Positions 44,763 through 53,011 of a DNA stretch of 64,000 nt are shown piece after piece. This stretch comes from SHVO01 sp964576515 (GTDB lineage: Bacteria; Pseudomonadota; Alphaproteobacteria; Rhodospirillales; Rhodospirillaceae): the NCBI GenBank assembly GCA_964576515.1, contig CAZNUW010000001.1, positions 701,199 through 765,198 of the forward strand. The letters run 5' to 3'. The position numbers and the translations under genes were made by a program. How positions within the stretch are numbered: the stretch's first letter is position 1; every line of letters begins with the position of its first letter. The notes beneath the pieces were generated by a model that searched no databases, had not been told where the DNA came from, and was given only the letters and a program-made list of their open reading frames with translations.

Positions 44763-45191
44763 ATGAGCGCACCGCTCTACATCCACCTGCCGCCGTGCGG
44801 CGCCCTTCCGGCCCTTCGGCCTGAACCCTTCAAGGCCCTCCTTGTGGTCGAGAACATCGTGCCGGAAACGTGGCGCAACGACGTCTGCGCCTGGCTCGCG
44901 AAAGCCGGCTGCCGGTCTCTTCTTGCGTGGGGACAGGATAGTCCGCAGTGGCAGGGCGCCATGAACCAGACGTCATCCAATATCTTTGGAAGCGGATTGG
45001 CCAAGGACGAGCGCGTGATGACAAACGCGCGCGAGAACGAAACGCTTGCGGAAGCCATCGTCGCGGCCCTCTACAGCGACGCCGATTTCGGTGTCGAACT
45101 GGCGGGCTTCACCATCGTTCACATCACGCCCGTCGCGCGCCGCGACGAACTGATGACGATGGTGGAAAGAGCCGTGCGCGACGGCGATTAA
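44763..45191 (+). CDS. Conserved small protein of unknown function
   Basis: A 142-residue soluble protein beginning MSAPLYIHLPPCGALPALRP. A first alpha/beta part (FKALLVVENIVPETWRNDVC) is followed by GCRSLLAWGQDSPQW and, later, FGVELAGFTIVHITPVARR. No catalytic motif recognised. It follows the MoxR cluster by 16 bases and overlaps the convergent 58-residue gene at the stop codons. Confidence 0.7.
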   Translation: MSAPLYIHLPPCGALPALRPEPFKALLVVENIVPETWRNDVCAWLAKAGCRSLLAWGQDSPQWQGAMNQTSSNIFGSGLAKDERVMTNARENETLAEAIVAALYSDADFGVELAGFTIVHITPVARRDELMTMVERAVRDGD

Positions 45192-45364
45192 CGGCCGAGG
45201 CCGCTTTGCGCATGCGGCGCCGGCGGCACCGCGGTCGCCGAAAAGGCGTCCGCGGCCGTGAAGATCAGCGCAATGAGAAGCACGAGACCGAACTTGAGCA
45301 GATAGTCCTGCAGGCTCGGCCGCGTCTTAGCGCGGTGAACAGAGACATTGTTATGCGCGTGCAT
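45188..45364 (-). CDS. 58-residue membrane microprotein
   Basis: The frame starts MHAHNNVSVHRAKTRPSLQD, continues to a hydrophobic helix (LLKFGLVLLIALIFTAADAF, about residues 22-41) and ends in a Pro/Ala tail HAQSGLGR. An AGGA lies about eight bases before ATG 45364. The stop overlaps that of the convergent gene at 44763-45191. The His-rich start might bind metal. Function unknown. Confidence 0.6.
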   Translation of the reverse strand: MHAHNNVSVHRAKTRPSLQDYLLKFGLVLLIALIFTAADAFSATAVPPAPHAQSGLGR

Positions 45365-45486
45365 CGGTACATTCCTGCTTCAAACTCCCTCGTGGACCCC
45401 GTCGATGTGGGATCCCATTGCGGCGAAAGAAGAGCAGAAACCTGAACGCGCCGGTCGCATTTCACACGCGAGACAAAACATTCACC

Positions 45487-45508
45487 CGCCGGACGTTCAG
45501 GTCCGGCG
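45487..45508 (-). terminator. Hairpin downstream of ccrM
   Basis: CGCCGGAC (45487-45494) pairs with GTCCGGCG (45501-45508) around GTTCAG. On the minus strand it is followed by GGTGAATGTTTTG, a weak U run, 40 bases after the ccrM stop. Confidence 0.55.
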
Positions 45509-45547
45509 ATCGGTTCGCGCGTTCCTTGATGCTACAAGTGCGGGCGC

Positions 45548-46645
45548 TTATTGGAGTGCCGGGCCAAGCTCGGCGCGCACTTTCTGGCGGAGAACGTCGA
45601 TGGCGACAAGTGAATTCCCCATCTGCACGTGCCAAAAGGTCCAGCCGTTGCAGGCCGGCGCGCCCTGAACCAGGGCCCCCACCTGATGGATGGATCCGCG
45701 GTAATCCGCTGAAATCAAAGTACCATCCGCCCTGACCTTGGCGGTGAAACGCCCCGACGGATCGGACAGGACGGTCCCCGGCGACAACAAACCCCGCTCG
45801 ACAACGGTCCCGAAGGGAATTCGGGGTTCGGTTCGCTTGGCGGGTGTAATGAGCATCTTTTCGTCCGAAACGGGTTTCACGGCGGCGATACGCTCGCGCG
45901 CGGCGGCGATGTAATTTTCGTCCCGGTCCATACCGATGAAATTGCGGCCGAGATACTTGGCGACCGCGCCCGTGGTGCCGGTGCCGAAGAACGGATCGAT
46001 CACGAGATCGCCCGGCTTGGTAGCGGCGGTGAGCACGCGATAGAGCAGCGATTCAGGTTTTTGCGTCGGATGCAGCTTCGCGCCGTCCGTGCCCTTCAGA
46101 CGTTCGTCGCCGGTGCACAACGGCAGCGTCCAATCGCTGCGCATCTGAAGACCCTCGTTCAGGTTCTTCATGGCTTCGTAATTGAAGGTGTAGCGCGCGT
46201 CTTTCGACTTCGAACACCAGATCATCGTTTCGTGTGCATTGGTGAAACGCGTGCCGCGGAAGTTCGGCATGGGGTTCGACTTGCGCCACACGATGTCGTT
46301 CAACACCCAGAAACCCAGGTCCTGCAGGATCGCGCCGACGCGGAAGATGTTGTGATACGAGCCGATCACCCACAACGAACCGGTGTCTTTCATCACGCGG
46401 CGCGCGGCCGTGAGCCAGGCGCGCGTGAAGTCGTCATACGCTTTGAAATCGCTGAAGCGGTCCCACGCGTCGTCGACGCCGTCGACGCGCGAGTTGTCCG
46501 GTCGCGTCAGCTCGCCGCCGAGCTGCAAATTATAAGGAGGGTCGGCGAAGACGAGATCAACGCTGCCTTCCGGCATACGGTTCATGATCTCGACGCAGTC
46601 GCCGTTGTAGATCGTGTTCGGCTTCACAGCTTTGGCCGCGGACAT
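45548..46645 (-). CDS. ccrM: Cell-cycle DNA adenine methyltransferase CcrM (GANTC)
   Basis: A 365-residue beta-class N6-adenine methyltransferase. DPPY at Asp35 (FADPPYNLQLGG) precedes the SAM motif DPFFGTGTTGAVA, the permuted order of this class. The C-terminal 80 residues (LLSPGTVLSDPSGRFTAKVR) form the extension typical of CcrM, which methylates GANTC. ATG 46645 starts MSAAKAVKPNTIYNGD; the longer frame to 46831 is translated leader. The 260-base leader holds five GANTC sites, suggesting methylation-linked control. Confidence 0.94.
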   Translation of the reverse strand: MSAAKAVKPNTIYNGDCVEIMNRMPEGSVDLVFADPPYNLQLGGELTRPDNSRVDGVDDAWDRFSDFKAYDDFTRAWLTAARRVMKDTGSLWVIGSYHNIFRVGAILQDLGFWVLNDIVWRKSNPMPNFRGTRFTNAHETMIWCSKSKDARYTFNYEAMKNLNEGLQMRSDWTLPLCTGDERLKGTDGAKLHPTQKPESLLYRVLTAATKPGDLVIDPFFGTGTTGAVAKYLGRNFIGMDRDENYIAAARERIAAVKPVSDEKMLITPAKRTEPRIPFGTVVERGLLSPGTVLSDPSGRFTAKVRADGTLISADYRGSIHQVGALVQGAPACNGWTFWHVQMGNSLVAIDVLRQKVRAELGPALQ

Positions 46646-46815
46646 CGATGTATCGTCCTCTAATTCTTTTTTTCTTCCGGGAAGTGTGCGCCCCCGAAAA
46701 CCTCGGAGCTTCCCTCCCCACCCTCGGCGACGCCGGAGCAGGTTCCCTTGTTGCTCACGCGCCCCTCTCTTTGACGCGGCGGCGCTGAGGGCGCCGGAGA
46801 GGAGCGTCGTTGGAA

Positions 46816-46902
46816 GAATCATTAGAATCAAAGGGTTACCACGACGTAAAGAGGACCATATCGTGAACCCAAGATGTAGAGTCGCCCCGAGTCGCGGGAC
46901 TC
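46816..46902. promoter_or_regulatory. Cluster of five GANTC sites upstream of ccrM
   Basis: GAATC at 46816-46820 and 46825-46829, GAGTC at 46879-46883 and 46889-46893, and GACTC at 46898-46902 lie within 87 bases between rnhB and ccrM. These are the target of the enzyme encoded next door. In Caulobacter the ccrM promoter region also has GANTC sites that affect its expression. Confidence 0.65.
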
Positions 46903-46905
46903 TAT

Positions 46906-47580
46906 CTATAGACGCTCGAAAAGAATTTCTTGGACGGGCGCTGGGCCGGCCAGTTGCGCCTTCACCAATCCGAAGGTTTTACGGTGGTGCGGCGTGAGCC
47001 CGATCCTGAGGATCGCGGCGCGGTGCGCGGCCGTCGGGTAACCGACATTCGTCTCCCAGCCGTAGCCGGGATATTCACGCGCGAGTGCGTTCATGTAGCG
47101 GTCGCGCGTCACCTTCGCGATGATCGACGCCGCCGCGATCGACAGCGATTTTCCGTCGCCTTTGACGATGGTCTCGACCTCGCACGGGAACCGCTTCGGC
47201 TTCCGGTTGCCGTCGATCAGCGCGACCGTGACGTTGCATCCCAGCGCTTCCATCGCGCGGCGCATGGCGAGATGCGCGGCGTTGAGGATGTTGAGACTGT
47301 CGATCTCGTGCACCTCGGCGCGCCCGACGCCGATCACTGCGGCGCCGCACGACATCAGCACGCCATAGAATTCCTCGCGCATGGCGATCGGGACTTTCTT
47401 GGAATCGTTCAAGCCGTCGCGCAGGACTTTCGGCAATTTCTTCTGGTCGAGGATCGCCGCCGCGGCGACCACCGGCCCCGCGAGCGGCGCGCAGCCGACT
47501 TCATCGACGCCGGCGACCAGCGCGCCCGGCAGGCGCTTCAGCACCGCCTTCTCATACTGGAAATTCGGCAGCTTCGGCAC
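46906..47580 (-). CDS. rnhB: Ribonuclease HII with altered GRG motif
   Basis: A 224-residue RNase HII that cuts RNA in RNA-DNA hybrids. The catalytic Asp-Glu is in AGVDEVGCAPLAGPVVAAA (Asp26, Glu27); other acidic residues are in IDSLNILNA and the SIIAKVTRDRYM block. The usual Gly-Arg-Gly after DE is Gly-Cys-Ala here. GTG 47580 is chosen as start because the earlier frame overlaps moaB and is not protein-like. It lies 17 bases downstream of moaB. Confidence 0.9.
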   Translation of the reverse strand: MPKLPNFQYEKAVLKRLPGALVAGVDEVGCAPLAGPVVAAAAILDQKKLPKVLRDGLNDSKKVPIAMREEFYGVLMSCGAAVIGVGRAEVHEIDSLNILNAAHLAMRRAMEALGCNVTVALIDGNRKPKRFPCEVETIVKGDGKSLSIAAASIIAKVTRDRYMNALAREYPGYGWETNVGYPTAAHRAAILRIGLTPHHRKTFGLVKAQLAGPAPVQEILFERL

Positions 47581-47597
47581 AACGCCCCCGGACCGGT

Positions 47598-48137
47598 TTA
47601 GCTTTTCTTCAAGTGCTCCCGCAGGCGCGGCATCAGCTCGACGAAATTGCAAGGCGTATGCCGCGCGTCGAGTTGGTATTTGAGGATTTCGTCCCATCCA
47701 TCCTTCACCGCGCCGGTCGACCCCGGCAACGCAAACAGATAGGTGCCGTTGGCAACGCCCGCGGTCGCGCGCGACTGAATGGTGGATGTCCCGATGCTCT
47801 TCAGGCTGACCCAGCGGAACAGTTCGCCGAAGCCGGGAATCTCTTTCTCGCACACCTGCTCGAAGGCCTCGGGCATGACGTCGCGGCCGGTCACGCCCGT
47901 ACCGCCGGACGTGATGATGCAGTCGACGTTCGGATCTTTGATCCAGGCTTCCAACTGGCGGACGATGAGGTCGACGTCGTCCTTCATCAGTTCGCGCGCG
48001 GCCAGCTTGTGGCCCAAGCCCACAAGCCGTTCCACAAGCGTGTGCCCGGACGTGTCGGTCTCCAGCGTGCGCGTGTCGGAGACCGTCAGCACCGCGATAT
48101 TGATGGGGACAAAGGTCTTGCTTTTATCGATGCCCAT
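47598..48137 (-). CDS. moaB: Molybdenum cofactor biosynthesis protein B
   Basis: A 179-residue MoaB/Mog-type protein (INIAVLTVSDTRTLETDTSG; ITSGGTGVTGRDVMPEAFEQ; ALPGSTGAVKDGW). It adenylates molybdopterin or acts with MoaA/MoaC in cofactor assembly. Length is normal. It lies between the UDG gene and rnhB on the same strand. Confidence 0.93.
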   Translation of the reverse strand: MGIDKSKTFVPINIAVLTVSDTRTLETDTSGHTLVERLVGLGHKLAARELMKDDVDLIVRQLEAWIKDPNVDCIITSGGTGVTGRDVMPEAFEQVCEKEIPGFGELFRWVSLKSIGTSTIQSRATAGVANGTYLFALPGSTGAVKDGWDEILKYQLDARHTPCNFVELMPRLREHLKKS

Positions 48138-48169
48138 GGGACGAAACCGTTCTTTATAAATAGTGGAGG

Positions 48170-48961
48170 CTAAGCTTGTAGCTGCGCGAGGCGCGCGCGC
48201 AGCGACAGAAGATCGCGCCAGGCGAAGCGCTTTTGTTGCGGCGAGCGCAACAGGTAGGCGGGATGGAACAGCGGCAGCGCCGGGATCGGGCTTTCGAGGC
48301 CGGGCGCCGCGTACTCATGCCATCGTCCGCGCAGGCGGGTGATCCCGAGCGTCGAGGACAACAGCGTCTTGGCGGAAAGACCGCCGACCATCACCAGAAC
48401 GGCGGGGTTCACCAGCTCGATATGCCGGCGCACGAAAGGCATGCACATCGCGATCTCCTCATCCGTCGGCGCGCGGTTGCCCGGCGGACGCCAGAAGACG
48501 ACGTTGGTGATGTAGGCGTTTTCCGCGCGCGAGAGGCCGACGGACTCGATCATACGGTCGAGCAGCTTTCCGGACGTGCCGACGAAGGGCAGCCCCTGGC
48601 GGTCCTCGTCGGCGCCCGGCGCTTCGCCGATGAACATGACACGGGCGGCGGGATTGCCGTCGGCGAAGACCGTCTTGCTTGCAAATTGCTTTAGGCCACA
48701 CCCGTCGAAGGCTTCGACCATGGCGCGCAACTCCGCCACGTTTGTCGCCGCGTCCGCGGGATGAACGCCGGTATAGGCGGCCGGGGAGGCCGGCGCGGGG
48801 CCTGTGGGTGCGGACATCGCCGGGGCGGACGTCGCGGCCGGCGGCGGCGCTGCGACAGGCTGAAAGCGATCGATCGGCGTCTCGCCGATGGTCTCATCGA
48901 CGCCGGCGTCGACGTACCAGCGCAAAAGCGCGGCCGGATCGCTGAAATATTGATCGGTCAT
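48170..48961 (-). CDS. Uracil-DNA glycosylase, family 4 type
   Basis: A 263-residue DNA repair enzyme. Motif A is GEAPGADEDRQGLPFVGTSG, with KLLDRMIESVGLSR after it, and motif B is FHPAYLLRSPQQKR. The family binds a [4Fe-4S] cluster: Cys residues occur in FDGCGLKQFA (first) and AMCMPF. An Ala/Pro-rich linker (about 45-75) precedes the catalytic part. ATG 48961 (MTDQYFSDP) is preferred to the longer frame. Confidence 0.9.
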   Translation of the reverse strand: MTDQYFSDPAALLRWYVDAGVDETIGETPIDRFQPVAAPPPAATSAPAMSAPTGPAPASPAAYTGVHPADAATNVAELRAMVEAFDGCGLKQFASKTVFADGNPAARVMFIGEAPGADEDRQGLPFVGTSGKLLDRMIESVGLSRAENAYITNVVFWRPPGNRAPTDEEIAMCMPFVRRHIELVNPAVLVMVGGLSAKTLLSSTLGITRLRGRWHEYAAPGLESPIPALPLFHPAYLLRSPQQKRFAWRDLLSLRARLAQLQA

Positions 48962-49027
48962 GGCCCGCAGTGTGGAGCGCCCCGCCCCGGGCCGCAAGCG
49001 GCGGCCGGACGGAACAGGATCGCGGGA

Positions 49028-49327
49028 TTATTTGGTGGGCGGCGTGTACTTATAGCCCTCGAGGTCCTGTTCGGCCTTGCGGGCGCGCTTATAGAACCAC
49101 ACCACGAACCAGGCCATCAGGGGCACGCTGATGCCGAGCGACAGCTCCATCAGGATGTCCAGGTTGTTTTCCCCCCAGCGCAAGGGCAGGTGGCCGAGGG
49201 CTTCCAGGGCCGTCTGGCCGATGCGCAGGAAGCCGAAAGCGGCCACGGACATCAACACGCCCAGGGTGCCCGCAAAGAGCACCGTGGCGACGACACCGGC
49301 GACGTTCGCATTGTGCTTAATCGACAT
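49028..49327 (-). CDS. Small two-helix membrane protein
   Basis: A 99-residue protein with hydrophobic helices at about 11-32 (VVATVLFAGTLGVLMSVAAF) and 60-80 (ELSLGISVPLMAWFVVWFYK), then a basic tail ending YKYTPPTK. No family recognised. It is upstream of the UDG gene and divergent from the ETF-QO gene. Confidence 0.7.
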   Translation of the reverse strand: MSIKHNANVAGVVATVLFAGTLGVLMSVAAFGFLRIGQTALEALGHLPLRWGENNLDILMELSLGISVPLMAWFVVWFYKRARKAEQDLEGYKYTPPTK

Positions 49328-49466
49328 TTTACGGCCAAGTCCTTGTAAACGCTGCCTAGATACCCTGGGTGGATCAGGTATATCATAAGCTCGCCAGGGG
49401 CATAGCCGAACCGGAATTTGTTGTCAAAACCGCAGCAGTAACCGCGGAACCTGATGGATTGCGAAT

Positions 49467-51122
49467 ATGAGCGAACGTGAAGCAATGGAATTCGATGTCG
49501 TGATCGTTGGGGCGGGGCCGGCAGGCCTGTCCGCCGCGATCCGCTTGAAGCAGCTTGCGGCCGCGCAGGACCACGAGATTTCGGTGTGCGTCATCGAAAA
49601 AGGCTCGGAGGTCGGCGCGCACATCCTCTCCGGCGCCGTGATCGATCCCATCGCGCTCAATGAATTGATCCCGGACTGGAAGGAAAAGGGCGCGCCCCTC
49701 AATACGCCGGTGACCGAGGACAATTTCCTGACCCTCACCGAAACCGGGTCGGTGAAATTCCCGAATATCCTGATGCCGCCCCTGATGAACAATCACGGCA
49801 ACTACATCGTGAGCCTGGGCAACGTGTGCCGCTGGCTTGCAACGCAAGCCGAAGCGATGGGCGTCGAGATCTACCCCGGCTTCGCGGCGGCGGAAGTCCT
49901 CTACAATGAAGAAGGCGCCGTGGTCGGCGTCGCGACCGGCGACATGGGCATCGGCCGCGAAGGCGAAAAGACCGACGCCTACGAACCGGGCATCGAACTG
50001 CGCGCGAAATACACCCTCATCGCCGAAGGCGTGCGCGGCTCGCTCGCCAAACAGATCCAGGCCAAGTACGACCTGTGCAAGGACGCCGAGCCCCAGAAGT
50101 TCGGCATCGGCATCAAGGAACTGTGGGAGATCGACCCCAAGAAGCACAAGGCGGGCATGGTCACCCACACCATGGGCTGGCCGCTCGACTCTTCGACGGG
50201 CGGCGGCTCGTTCATGTATCACCTGGAGAACAACCAGGTGGCCATCGGTTTCGTGATCCACCTCAACTACAAGAACCCGTATCTGTCGCCGTTCGACGAG
50301 TTCCAGCGCTTCAAGCATCACCCGGCGATCAAACCCTTCCTGGAAGGCGGACGCCGCATTTCCTACGGCGCGCGCGCCATCACCGAGGGCGGCTTCCAGT
50401 CGGTGCCGAAGCTGAGCTTCCCCGGCGGTGCGCTGATCGGCTGTTCCGCGGGCTTTGTGAACGTGCCGCGCATCAAAGGCAGCCACAACGCGATGAAGAC
50501 CGGCATGCTCGCCGCCGAATGCGCGTTCGAGGCCCTGAAAGCCGGCCGCGCGCACGACGAGCTCGCGAAGTACCAGACCGCTTACCGCCAGAGTTGGGTC
50601 TATAAGGACCTGAAGCGCGTGCGCAACATGAAGCCGTTCTTGAGCAAGTACGGCAATACGCTCGGCATGATGCTGGGCGGCCTCGACATGTGGATGAACC
50701 AACTGGGCATCGGCCTGCCGTTCACCCTCGGTCACGGCAAGACGGACGCCGCCGCCACCCTGCCCGCGGCGAAGTGCAAGCCCATCGCCTATCCGAAGCC
50801 CGACGGCAAAATCTCGTTCGACAAGTTGTCCTCGGTGTTCATCTCGAACACCAATCACGAGGAGAACCAGCCCAGCCATCTCAAGCTCAAGGATCCGAGC
50901 ATTCCGATCGCGGTGAATCTGCCGATGTATGCCGAACCCGCGCAGCGTTACTGCCCGGCGGGCGTGTACGAGGTGGTGGATGCGGATGGGGGCGGAAAAC
51001 GGTTCCAGATCAACGCCCAGAATTGCGTCCACTGCAAAACATGCGACATCAAGGATCCGTCCCAGAACATCGTCTGGACGGTGCCCCAGGGCGGCGGCGG
51101 TCCGAACTATCCAAACATGTAA
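49467..51122 (+). CDS. etfD: Electron transfer flavoprotein-ubiquinone oxidoreductase
   Basis: A 551-residue membrane-associated flavoprotein that passes electrons from ETF to ubiquinone. The FAD motif is DVVIVGAGPAGLSAAIRL (residues about 7-24). The C-terminal [4Fe-4S] domain has Cys in RYCPAGVYEV and CVHCKTCDIKDPSQNI. Full length. The quinone product feeds the bc1 complex encoded at 31420-33977. Spacing to the next gene includes a small direct repeat. Confidence 0.95.
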   Translation: MSEREAMEFDVVIVGAGPAGLSAAIRLKQLAAAQDHEISVCVIEKGSEVGAHILSGAVIDPIALNELIPDWKEKGAPLNTPVTEDNFLTLTETGSVKFPNILMPPLMNNHGNYIVSLGNVCRWLATQAEAMGVEIYPGFAAAEVLYNEEGAVVGVATGDMGIGREGEKTDAYEPGIELRAKYTLIAEGVRGSLAKQIQAKYDLCKDAEPQKFGIGIKELWEIDPKKHKAGMVTHTMGWPLDSSTGGGSFMYHLENNQVAIGFVIHLNYKNPYLSPFDEFQRFKHHPAIKPFLEGGRRISYGARAITEGGFQSVPKLSFPGGALIGCSAGFVNVPRIKGSHNAMKTGMLAAECAFEALKAGRAHDELAKYQTAYRQSWVYKDLKRVRNMKPFLSKYGNTLGMMLGGLDMWMNQLGIGLPFTLGHGKTDAAATLPAAKCKPIAYPKPDGKISFDKLSSVFISNTNHEENQPSHLKLKDPSIPIAVNLPMYAEPAQRYCPAGVYEVVDADGGGKRFQINAQNCVHCKTCDIKDPSQNIVWTVPQGGGGPNYPNM

Positions 51123-51145
51123 CGATTACAAACGTTTTATGCGAC

Positions 51146-51199
51146 CGCCGTGGGCGACCTTTGGCGGTTTATACGGTCGCCGTGGGCGACCTTTGGGGG
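51146..51199 (+). repeat. Short tandem direct repeat
   Basis: The 19-base unit CGCCGTGGGCGACCTTTGG occurs at 51146-51164 and again at 51178-51196, a 32-base period, with three further bases alike except one. It lies between the ETF-QO and TPR genes. Confidence 0.75.
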
Positions 51200-51247
51200 C
51201 TATCATGAGCGCCGCCACGACGTTTTTTCGCGCCTGAAAGACCGCTT

Positions 51248-53005
51248 ATGACCCGTTCGTTCGCCCTTCGTGCCCTCCTGACCGCCGGTCTTCTTGCCCC
51301 AGGTCTTCTGGCCGCCACGAGTCCGGCCGCCCTCGCCGCCGACGCCTCGCCGCCGCCCGCCGCGAAAGCGCCGTCGCCGAAACCTGTTCCGGAGACGGCG
51401 GCCGCGAGAGACGCGAAACTGGGCCTGGCCGCCGCCTACCTCTCCGGCCGTCATGCGGAAGCCAACGCGGATACGTCGCGGGCCGTCAGCTATTTCAACA
51501 CCGCGCGCGGCCTTGACCCGAGCAACACCCGTCTGATCGAGGACTCCTATTTCCTCGCCGTGCAGATGGGCGACTTCGCCCAGGCGGTTCCGGCCGCCAA
51601 GCGCGCCTTCGACGCCAACCCGCGGCGCGGCATCGCGCCGGTCGTGCTGGCGGCCGACGCCTACAAGAAAAAGGACTATCAGGCCGCGTGGGGCTACATC
51701 GAGAAAATCCCTGCCCAGAGCGTGAACAGCTTCGCGCTGCCGGTCTTGCGCGCGTGGGGCATGGCGCCGTTGCGCCCGGCCGACACCGCCCTGGCGGAAC
51801 TCACGCTCTTGAAGAATTTCCAGGACACCGCGCGCCTTGTGGACGTGATCGGCGGCATGCTCAACGAGCATTACGGCCTAACCGCCGCGGCGCTTGCCAA
51901 CTACGACACCCTGGCGGCGAACATCGAGAACGAACGCCTTTCCGTGTTGCGGATCGTCACCAAGGGCTACCACCGCCTCGGCAAGGCGCCGCAGGCGAAA
52001 GCCGCCATCGCGCGGTTCGAGAAGGCGCACGGGACGACGCCGATGCTCGAAGCGCTTGCCGCGTCGCTCAATCAGCCGGCCACGAAGATCACGCCGCAAG
52101 AAGGCATGGCCGAAGCGCTGTTCGCGGCCTCCGAACTCCTGTTGCAAAGCGAGCCCAACCTCGCGCGTATGCAGATCGCGACGGCCTACGCGCAGACCGC
52201 CATCCATGTGAACCCACAGATGCATGTCGCGCGCGCCTTCATCGGCGCGGCGTTCTCGGCCCGCGCACGCTACGTCGAAGCCAACGCCATCCTCGGCGCG
52301 ATCCCGCAAGGCGAACCCGGTTACCTCGAAGCCCGCATGCAGATCGCCAACAATCTGCTGCAGTCCGGCCGCGCCGAAGACTCCCTTGTGGTCTTACGCG
52401 AAATCCAGAAGCAGCGCCCCCAGTGGGCCGACGTGCATATCGCCATCGGCGATCTGTTGCGCCGCGAGGAACGCTACGGCGAGGCGGTGGGCGAATACAC
52501 CACCGCGCTTAAACTGCGTCCCACCCAAGCCGAAGAGAACTGGGCGATTCATTACACGCGCGGCATCTCGTACGAGCGCACCAAGGACTGGTCGAACGCC
52601 GAAAAGGACTTCAAGCGGGCTCTGGAACTGAAGCCGGGCGAAGCCAGCGTGCTCAACTACCTCGGTTATTCGTATCTGGACCGCGGCGTGAACCTCAAGG
52701 AAGCGCGCCGTCTGATCGAAATGGCCTACACGAAGCGGCCCGACGACGGGTACATCATCGACAGCCTCGGCTGGATGCTGTTCGTCCTCGGTGAATACGA
52801 TAAAGCCGTCACGCACCTGGAAAAGGCGGTGGAAGCCGCGCCCGCGGACGCCACCATCAACGAACATCTCGGCGACGCCTATTGGAAGGTGGGACGCACG
52901 ACGGAAGCCCGTTATCAATGGCAACGCGCCCTGACGCTCGACGTCGAGGACGCCCAGCGCGGCGCGATCAGCAAGAAGCTCGAACAAGGCCTGGCGAAGA
53001 ACTGA
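51248..53005 (+). CDS. Exported tetratricopeptide-repeat protein
   Basis: A 585-residue protein with a signal peptide (to about residue 30) and a Pro/Ala-rich linker, then many TPR helices. Recognisable repeats include DTSRAVSYFNTARGLDPSNT and, near the end, KPGEASVLNYLGYSYLDRGV and DYDKA-like units (EYDKAVTHLEKAVEAAPADA). It likely serves as an assembly scaffold in the periplasm. It is six bases upstream of ispE, an arrangement repeated in many alphaproteobacteria. Confidence 0.87.
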   Translation: MTRSFALRALLTAGLLAPGLLAATSPAALAADASPPPAAKAPSPKPVPETAAARDAKLGLAAAYLSGRHAEANADTSRAVSYFNTARGLDPSNTRLIEDSYFLAVQMGDFAQAVPAAKRAFDANPRRGIAPVVLAADAYKKKDYQAAWGYIEKIPAQSVNSFALPVLRAWGMAPLRPADTALAELTLLKNFQDTARLVDVIGGMLNEHYGLTAAALANYDTLAANIENERLSVLRIVTKGYHRLGKAPQAKAAIARFEKAHGTTPMLEALAASLNQPATKITPQEGMAEALFAASELLLQSEPNLARMQIATAYAQTAIHVNPQMHVARAFIGAAFSARARYVEANAILGAIPQGEPGYLEARMQIANNLLQSGRAEDSLVVLREIQKQRPQWADVHIAIGDLLRREERYGEAVGEYTTALKLRPTQAEENWAIHYTRGISYERTKDWSNAEKDFKRALELKPGEASVLNYLGYSYLDRGVNLKEARRLIEMAYTKRPDDGYIIDSLGWMLFVLGEYDKAVTHLEKAVEAAPADATINEHLGDAYWKVGRTTEARYQWQRALTLDVEDAQRGAISKKLEQGLAKN

Positions 53006-53011
53006 CGCCTG

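Noticed and set aside
43031..44764. 577-residue minus-strand frame
   Set aside because: Antisense of the GATase-like gene, a consequence of third-position GC bias.
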